Below the pieces are notes generated by a model. That model ran no database searches, was not told the origin of the DNA, and worked only from the letters and a program-made list of their open reading frames with translations. The position numbers and the translations under genes are program-made. 64,000 bases of DNA from an uncultured Lachnospiraceae bacterium (GTDB lineage: Bacteria; Bacillota; Clostridia; Lachnospirales; Lachnospiraceae), in contig CANPZI010000010.1 in NCBI GenBank assembly GCA_947588995.1, positions 32,851-96,850 of the forward strand, read 5' to 3'. Shown here one piece after another: positions 58,888 to 64,000 of the stretch (positions are counted from its first letter, which is position 1; each line of letters begins with the position of its first letter).

Positions 58888-59483
58888 TGGAGCTGTACAG
58901 CGGACATATCAATAAGCTGATAGAAGAACTGGCGGGTCTGCCCGGAATAGGCTCCAAGTCGGCGCAGAGGCTTGCTTTTCATCTGATCAATATGCCCCAG
59001 GCTCGTGTGGAGCGTCTGGCAAATGCCATTCTGGATGCCAAGGCGAACGTGCGTTACTGCAGGGAGTGCTATACGCTGACAGATCACGATATTTGTCCGG
59101 TCTGCGCCAATGCGAATCGTGATCACGGCACGATTATGGTGGTTGAGAATGCCAGAGATCTGGCTGCCTATGAGAAGACCGGCAAGTACGAGGGCGTCTA
59201 TCATGTGCTTCACGGTGCAATATCGCCGATGCTGGGAATCGGGCCCAATGATATCAGATTGAAAGAATTGATGCAGCGCCTCGAGGGAGATGTGAACGAG
59301 GTTATCATTGCGACCAATTCCAGTCTGGAGGGTGAGACGACGGCGATGTATATCAGCAAACTGATCAAGCCTACAGGCATTAAAGTGACGCGAATTGCCA
59401 GCGGCGTGCCTGTGGGCGGAGACTTGGAATATATTGACGAAGTGACGCTGCTGCGCGCCCTGGAGGGCAGAGTGGAACTTTAA
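58887..59483 (+). CDS. recR: Recombination mediator RecR
   Basis: This 198-residue protein has the usual RecR order: a helix-hairpin-helix (LPGIGSKSAQRLAFHL, about 15-30), a four-Cys zinc finger (CRECYTLTDHDICPVC, about 55-70), a Toprim domain (IMVVENARDLAAYEKTG near 80) and a C-terminal Walker-like end. It acts with RecF and RecO in gap repair. The start overlaps the ybaB stop. Confidence 0.97.
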   Translation: MELYSGHINKLIEELAGLPGIGSKSAQRLAFHLINMPQARVERLANAILDAKANVRYCRECYTLTDHDICPVCANANRDHGTIMVVENARDLAAYEKTGKYEGVYHVLHGAISPMLGIGPNDIRLKELMQRLEGDVNEVIIATNSSLEGETTAMYISKLIKPTGIKVTRIASGVPVGGDLEYIDEVTLLRALEGRVEL

Positions 59484-59548
59484 GGGAAAGAAAAAAAGAT
59501 CACCGCGCGGATTCTCTGCGGTGTGGAACGAGGGAAACGGAGGAAGCT

Positions 59549-60589
59549 ATGAGCGTAGTTAAAGAAAAATTTGGAACGACAAAAGACGGGAAAGACGTGT
59601 ATGCGTACACGCTCTCCAATGCTAAAGGTATGGCGGCCAAGATCATCAATTACGGTGCCAATCTGGTGAGCCTGCTTGTGCCTGATGCGAACGGCCGCAC
59701 GGAGGATGTGGTTCTGGGGTTCGACAGGCTGGAAGACTATTATGGCAACGGCAGTTTCTTTGGCGCGACGATCGGGCCGAGCGCAAACCGCATCGCAGGC
59801 GCAGCATTTGCGATAGACGGTAAAGAGTATCATATTGATGTGAACGACGGGCCCAACAATCTGCACAGTCATATGGAGGACGGTTATCACAAGCGCCTCT
59901 GGGATGCCGAGGAGGGAAAAGACAGCGTGACACTCACTCTGGAGGGGCGTGACGGTGAAATGGGCTTTCCGGGCAACAAGAAAATCACAATGATATACAG
60001 CTTGTCTGAGGACAATGGACTGAAATTAAGTTATCATGCGACTGCTGATGCCAATACGATCATCAATATAACGAACCATTCCTACTTTAATCTGTCAGGG
60101 CATAAGGCCGGGAAGATTGAGGATCATCAGTTAAAGCTGAACGCTTCTCACTATACGCCGGTGGTAGCGGGTTCAATTCCTACCGGAGAGATTGCGCCGG
60201 TAGCGGGAACGCCGATGGATTTTACGACGATGAAACCGATCGGACAAGACATCAACGCTGATTTTGAACAGTTGAAGCTGGGTAAAGGGTATGACCACAA
60301 TTTTGTCATCGACGACGCAGACGGTACGCTGCGAGAGATTGCGGAGGCTTATGATCCGAAGAGCGGACGGCGCATGAAAGTCTTTACGGACTTGCCGGGC
60401 GTCCAGTTCTATGCAGGGAACTGTATCGGTGAGGAGCGTGGAAAAGAGGGAGCTCTGTACGGGCCGCGTGTGGGCTTTTGTCTGGAGACGCACTATTTTC
60501 CTGACAATATTCACCATCCGAACTTTCCGCAGGCTGTGTTCGGTCCGGGCAGGGATTATGATGCTGTGACGGTCTATCAGTTCCTGTGA
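59549..60589 (+). CDS. galM: Aldose 1-epimerase (galactose mutarotase)
   Basis: This 346-residue beta-sandwich enzyme interconverts alpha and beta anomers of sugars. Family landmarks are GATIGPSANRIAGA (substrate Arg), NNLHSH, ITNHSYFNLSGH (catalytic His near 177) and CLETHYFPDNIHHPNFP (catalytic Glu near 310). GGAGGAAG precedes ATG 59549. Its sugar is unknown; no galactose operon is adjacent. A strong terminator follows. Confidence 0.95.
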   Translation: MSVVKEKFGTTKDGKDVYAYTLSNAKGMAAKIINYGANLVSLLVPDANGRTEDVVLGFDRLEDYYGNGSFFGATIGPSANRIAGAAFAIDGKEYHIDVNDGPNNLHSHMEDGYHKRLWDAEEGKDSVTLTLEGRDGEMGFPGNKKITMIYSLSEDNGLKLSYHATADANTIINITNHSYFNLSGHKAGKIEDHQLKLNASHYTPVVAGSIPTGEIAPVAGTPMDFTTMKPIGQDINADFEQLKLGKGYDHNFVIDDADGTLREIAEAYDPKSGRRMKVFTDLPGVQFYAGNCIGEERGKEGALYGPRVGFCLETHYFPDNIHHPNFPQAVFGPGRDYDAVTVYQFL

Positions 60590-60609
60590 ACCCATGAGCG
60601 GTCGAGGTA

Positions 60610-60646
60610 AGAGACATGGATTTCCGAGTGCCATGTCTCTTTTTTA
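60610..60646 (+). terminator. Terminator after galM
   Basis: AGAGACATGG pairs with CCATGTCTCT and is followed by TTTTTATTT. Confidence 0.88.
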
Positions 60647-60727
60647 TTTACCGCGATTTTTGCGATATTTTATCCGTTCCGGATGCTACAATAAGAACAG
60701 GCCCTGCGCCGCGGAATGGAGAGTAGT

Positions 60728-61828
60728 ATGAAAAAGTCTTCGATTGTCATTCACAAGGGAGGAAAAGAGGAAAAGTACGAACTGTATATAGAGGATTACG
60801 TGATGTCTTTTCTAAAAGAGGAGACGGGGACCCTGGAACTTTCGGAATGCTATTTTTATGGTATGCGGGAGAATGAGGGTAGAAGATATATTTTATATGG
60901 AGCTTTGCGGGACAAGAATCTTCCCTATTTTGCCAGCTATACGCTGCTTGAGGAAGTGGGATGCCGCTTGACTCAGGCGGGGCCGGTGTTCTACGTGCGG
61001 GAAAAAGAAGGAACATATGAGCTCAAGGGCTATGCGATTTTTTACGAAGATAACCAGGAGATGCAGAATTATCTGATCGATCGCAGGAGAAAAGTCGAAA
61101 ATGGCGGGAGCGGGCTGCCTGATCATGCGATGCGGCAGGCGGCAGGGCAGAAAAAGTCAGAGCGGGATGTAACTAAGGGCGCAGGGCGACACAGTGCCAT
61201 ATCCGCGCAGCTGTGCGTGGTGCTGATCGTTTTGGTCGCCATTGTCATCAATTCCGCCAACAGCTATGACAAGATGAATGATCTGAATCAATCTGCCACA
61301 GAGGTGTTCTTTGCGATGGAGAATCAGGAGGCAGACAAAGGCGCTTATACAGTAGATGAGACGGAAAGCCAATCGGATGAAGCGAAGATATTGGGAGGCG
61401 TGGAGCCGGCAGACGAGGAAAGAACTGAAAGGACAGCCGAGGAAGAGCGCGGGGATGTGGATGTAGAAGAAGAGGCAGGAAGCGGATCTTCGGAGGAACC
61501 GGAGGGGAATCTGCGGGATGCGGAGGAAACTGATGCGGCCAAACGGAGCGAAGCGGACGCTGGAGAAGAGATGCGGCGGGAGGAAGATGCCGCAGAGGAG
61601 AAAACTCTGCAGGATGATGCGGCAGACGAGACGAACGGCGGACAGGATGAACTGGAGGCGCTCTCCAGGAATGTGGCACGATATTATGAAGTGGAGAAAG
61701 GAGATACACTGTATACGATCAGTCGGAAGATATACGGAGATACCACTTATGTGCAGGAAATCTGTGAGCTGAATCAGATTACGGATCCCGACAAAATCCG
61801 CTATGGACAAAAAATAGTACTGCCTTGA
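60728..61828 (+). CDS. Single-pass membrane protein with C-terminal LysM domain
   Basis: This 366-residue protein has a cytoplasmic N-terminal domain (about 1-125) of unknown fold (SSIVIHKGGKEEKYELYIED). One membrane helix (about 155-180; LCVVLIVLVAIVINSAN), a long Glu/Asp/Ala-rich linker (about 200-310) and a LysM domain (YYEVEKGDTLYTISRKIYGD, about 318-362) follow. LysM binds peptidoglycan, so the protein spans from cytoplasm to wall. ATG 60728 with GGAGAG is preferred to ATG 60716. Its partner or role in the cytoplasm is unknown. Confidence 0.82.
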   Translation: MKKSSIVIHKGGKEEKYELYIEDYVMSFLKEETGTLELSECYFYGMRENEGRRYILYGALRDKNLPYFASYTLLEEVGCRLTQAGPVFYVREKEGTYELKGYAIFYEDNQEMQNYLIDRRRKVENGGSGLPDHAMRQAAGQKKSERDVTKGAGRHSAISAQLCVVLIVLVAIVINSANSYDKMNDLNQSATEVFFAMENQEADKGAYTVDETESQSDEAKILGGVEPADEERTERTAEEERGDVDVEEEAGSGSSEEPEGNLRDAEETDAAKRSEADAGEEMRREEDAAEEKTLQDDAADETNGGQDELEALSRNVARYYEVEKGDTLYTISRKIYGDTTYVQEICELNQITDPDKIRYGQKIVLP

Positions 61829-61857
61829 AAAGGATTGTGGTATAATAACGAGGAAAG

Positions 61858-62062
61858 TGCCGATGGCGCTTGCGGCAATCGGCATTTGACGAGTATCTCC
61901 ATCGAGACGGTAGTCGAGATGGTATAATGTTCGCGAAAGCAATGAGCCGTGCGAAGATGACGGATGACAAAATGGCTGCTTGCAGACAATTTTGTCAGAC
62001 GGCAGATTCATAGGGCGAATGCCCGCGACCGAGTGAATCATAGATTCACGAGGGCGGCACGG
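61858..62062. other. Structured intergenic element with several stem-loops
   Basis: Perfect stems are TGCCGAT/ATCGGCA (61858-61884), TGACAAAAT/ATTTTGTCA (61965-61997), GGGC/GCCC (62013-62024) and GTGAATC/GATTCAC (62033-62049). An outer closing helix, CCGTGC/GCACGG (61947-62062), encloses the last three as a multibranch fold. It lies upstream of the propeller protein gene, immediately after a TATAAT sequence, so it could be the leader of that mRNA or a separate RNA. Confidence 0.6.
61923..61955. repeat. 33-bp interspersed repeat, copy 2
   Basis: This copy starts TATAATGTTCGCGAAAGCAA, differs at 4 of 33 positions from the copy at 55780-55812 and forms the first part of the structured element described at 61858-62062. 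Confidence 0.75.
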
Positions 62063-62110
62063 TTATGACACCATAGATCCCGGCGATCAATTGAAACAGA
62101 GGAACAACGT

Positions 62111-63313
62111 ATGGCGAACGTTAGGGAATACCTGAAAAAGAAAAAGGAAAGACAGACTAATGAAGTCAGGATCAGCTATCGGGAGAAGATAAAGAGCCAT
62201 AAGTTTACGATCTTTTATCGCACGACTCTGGTGCTTGTGCTGATTGCAGCAATTATGGCAGCACTGTATTTCCAGTGGAAAAACAAAATCTATACGCAGA
62301 TGACTGTCGTCTCATCCACCGAATTTCACACAATGCAGGATGCGAGTCTGCTTCCTTTCGCGGGATATCTGCTGACTTACAGTAAGGACGGCGCGGCCTG
62401 TACGGATACTAAGGGAGGAGCCGTGTGGAACCAGACGTTTGAGATGCAGAACCCGATGGTTGATATATGCGGAAACGTGGCGGCCATAGGCGACTACAAT
62501 GGCAGAAATATATATATTATGGATACCAATGGCGCTATGGGAAGCATCACAACCAACAAACCGCTGCGGGATTTCTGCGTGGCGGCAAACGGCGTGGTGG
62601 CGGTAGTGCTGGACGATACGGATACTACATGGATCTACCTGTATGATTCGCAGGGTGATGAACTCGCATATTTTCGAACTACCATGAAAGACAGCGGCTA
62701 CCCGGTCAGTGTAGCTATATCGCCAAACGCGCAGCTGGTATGTGTATCCTATCTCTATGTTGACAGCGGACAGATGAAGTCGAGCGTGGCCTTTTACAAT
62801 TTCGGCGATGTCGGACAGAACAGCACCAACAATTATGTCAGTGGCTATGACTATTTGGACGCATTTGTGCCGATCGTGGGATTCCTGGATAATAAGTCGG
62901 TGTTTGCCGTTTCTGATGACAGGATTATGTTCTACAGCGGGGCGCAGAAACCGGTCAGCGTGGCAGAAAACCTGATCGACGACAGTGTGCAGAGTATTTT
63001 CTTTGGAGATGAATATATCGGACTGGTCTTTGTCAGTACGGAGGGTGACAGCAGATATCGCCTGGATGTATATCATGAGTCGGGAGAGTTCAGGCAGTCG
63101 ATACCGTTTTCTATGGAATACAGCGATATTTTGTTTGGGGAAGATCAGATCGTTATTTATAATGAGTCGGAGTGCTGTATCTACAACGGCAGCGGAACGG
63201 AAAAGTACAGCGGGCAATTTGATAAAACGGCACTGCTGCTGATTCCGCAGGATAACGCGAGACAGTTTATGATCGTGACATCAGACTCCATCGATACAGT
63301 AGAACTGCAGTGA
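62111..63313 (+). CDS. Single-pass membrane protein with beta-propeller-like ectodomain (DUF5711-like)
   Basis: This 400-residue protein has a basic N-terminus and one membrane helix (about 38-57; TTLVLVLIAAIMAALYF). An extracytoplasmic domain follows, made of repeated short strands with Gly-Asp turns (for example YLLTYSKDGAACTDTKGGAV, GNVAAIGDYNGRNIYIMD and GVVAVVLDDTDTTWIYLYD), the look of a WD40/PQQ-like propeller. This fits the DUF5711 family of Clostridia, which has no known function. ATG 62111 follows CAGAGGAACAAC. It is followed by a CvpA-like gene in the same direction. Confidence 0.78.
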   Translation: MANVREYLKKKKERQTNEVRISYREKIKSHKFTIFYRTTLVLVLIAAIMAALYFQWKNKIYTQMTVVSSTEFHTMQDASLLPFAGYLLTYSKDGAACTDTKGGAVWNQTFEMQNPMVDICGNVAAIGDYNGRNIYIMDTNGAMGSITTNKPLRDFCVAANGVVAVVLDDTDTTWIYLYDSQGDELAYFRTTMKDSGYPVSVAISPNAQLVCVSYLYVDSGQMKSSVAFYNFGDVGQNSTNNYVSGYDYLDAFVPIVGFLDNKSVFAVSDDRIMFYSGAQKPVSVAENLIDDSVQSIFFGDEYIGLVFVSTEGDSRYRLDVYHESGEFRQSIPFSMEYSDILFGEDQIVIYNESECCIYNGSGTEKYSGQFDKTALLLIPQDNARQFMIVTSDSIDTVELQ

Positions 63314-63364
63314 TCAGTGATGTGCGGCGGCGGGCAGATTTTGGGGCGGAGAGTTGTGAGCTGA

Positions 63365-63766
63365 ATGGCGAAGCTTATTTTTGTTTCTATTGTTTTTTTG
63401 TTATTTATATGGAGAATTCAGGCAGGGTATCGCAATGGAGTCATGAGAGAGGTCGTCAACATTTTGTCAGGAATTATTTCTATGGCAAGTGTGATGCTTC
63501 TCTTTTTTGCGATTTCCAGTTACAGGGAAAAGGCGATGAGTGTGTTTGCACTGTGCGTGGTCGGCCTGATAGCATTAGGCGTCGTGTTTAAGGTATGCAG
63601 GTTGATTTGCAGACCGCTCCTGGCGTTCGGGGATATTTCGGTGATAAGCGGTGTGAATAAAATATTTGGTGCAGCTATGGGGGCGGTCGAGGCACTCGCG
63701 CTCTCCTGTTTATTCTATTATATATATGAATATATACTGGATCATATCGGCATAGGCGTGTTGTGA
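63365..63766 (+). CDS. CvpA-like small membrane protein
   Basis: This 133-residue protein has four hydrophobic segments and a pattern similar to the CvpA (colicin V production) family: an N-terminal short helix, RNGVMREVVNILSGIISM, and a Gly-containing final region, NKIFGAAMGAVEAL. It is shorter than typical CvpA (about 160 residues). Function unknown; the family is linked to envelope stress. ATG 63365 follows GGAGAG. Confidence 0.68.
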   Translation: MAKLIFVSIVFLLFIWRIQAGYRNGVMREVVNILSGIISMASVMLLFFAISSYREKAMSVFALCVVGLIALGVVFKVCRLICRPLLAFGDISVISGVNKIFGAAMGAVEALALSCLFYYIYEYILDHIGIGVL

Positions 63767-63923
63767 GCCGGCGCTCTTGAGGATGCAGCGGCGGTTGAGT
63801 TATGAAAAGTCGATGATATAATGGCCATTGATATTTTGAGAGTTTTCAAACAAGTCCGAAAGCATATGGCATCATGGCACAGGGACAGTATCACCTCGGT
63901 GTACAGAATCCAAATTTGCTGTA

Positions 63924-63977
63924 TTGACAAACAGGAAAAAAGAGTGCTAAAATAAAGGTCCACCGCCCCAAAGGGCA
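63924..63977 (+). promoter_or_regulatory. Promoter and leader hairpin at the right edge
   Basis: TTGACA (63924-63929), an 18-bp spacer and TAAAAT (63948-63953) are followed by a GCCC/GGGC hairpin (63964-63977) and a T-rich run, then AGGAAGC at the edge. A gene probably begins just outside the window. The rest of 63767-63923 shows no gene. Confidence 0.55.
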
Positions 63978-64000
63978 GAGGCCGTTTTTTGTCAGGAAGC

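Noticed and set aside
61157..62041. 294-codon minus-strand frame opposite the LysM gene
   Set aside because: A Phe/Leu/Ser-rich shadow of the acidic linker; no start signals.
1..64000. CRISPR arrays, insertion sequences, prophage genes
   Set aside because: No regularly spaced repeats, transposase, integrase or phage structural genes were seen.

Overview
The window reads as chromosome of a Gram-positive gut anaerobe of the Clostridia, most likely Lachnospiraceae. The clues are the moderately high GC, strong AGGAGG-type ribosome binding sites, low-GC intergenic promoters, YesN/LytTR/CdaR-type regulators, the large Bacillus-type SRP RNA, and several uncharacterised proteins of a Lachnospiraceae style. 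The family assignment is inference from gene content; no rRNA or marker search was possible. There is no prophage, insertion sequence, integrase or CRISPR array in the 64 kb.

Layout. (1) 0-14 kb is a complete L-arabinose module. It has the 3' part of a YesN-like response regulator, a divergent AraR-type repressor, a four-gene ABC importer of YtfQ-YtfR-YtfT-YjfF type, araA, an FGGY ribulokinase, araD, a two-gene transketolase and ribulose-phosphate 3-epimerase. Together these import a pentose and take it into the pentose phosphate pathway. (2) 14-25 kb is mixed: a BlaI/BlaR1-like pair, an XRE regulator, a GH9 glucanase without signal peptide, SEC-C methionine aminopeptidase, a coiled-coil membrane protein, metG, a monoglyceride-lipase-like hydrolase and D-lactate dehydrogenase. 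(3) 25-33 kb is a signalling block: response regulator, PocR hybrid kinase, GNAT, HD-GYP phosphodiesterase, DUF624 protein and diguanylate cyclase, so c-di-GMP is probably both made and destroyed by neighbouring genes. (4) 33-38 kb is copper homeostasis (CsoR, CopA with a fused CopZ-like tail), then an orphan MsmK/UgpC-type ATPase with a CdaR-like regulator.

(5) 39-41 kb is dense in small elements. A probable type I toxin-antitoxin locus encodes a 40-residue hydrophobic peptide that overlaps a leader ORF and faces a convergent small RNA. Next come a small ribbon-helix-helix protein, an uncharacterised gene and the SRP RNA. (6) 41-48 kb holds a LytTR regulator and a GHKL kinase separated by a YhaO/YhaN-like nuclease-ATPase pair. 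At the 3' end of each two-component gene lies a promoter of the same architecture: 21-bp-phased boxes, then 28 bp, then a -10. (7) 48-55 kb is accessory: two large secreted or lipoprotein-like proteins, a DUF4143 ATPase, a DinJ/YafQ-like toxin-antitoxin pair and tRNA-Ser(CGA). (8) 55-64 kb is core housekeeping: tadA, 6-phosphofructokinase, dnaX, ybaB, recR, aldose 1-epimerase, then a LysM membrane protein, a beta-propeller-like membrane protein and a CvpA-like protein.

The most interesting items are the paired LytTR-style promoters, the compact type I toxin locus with a coupled leader ORF and look-alike RNA leaders, and a copper chaperone that appears to be translated from inside copA. Two intergenic multi-hairpin elements and a 33-bp repeat are also worth attention.
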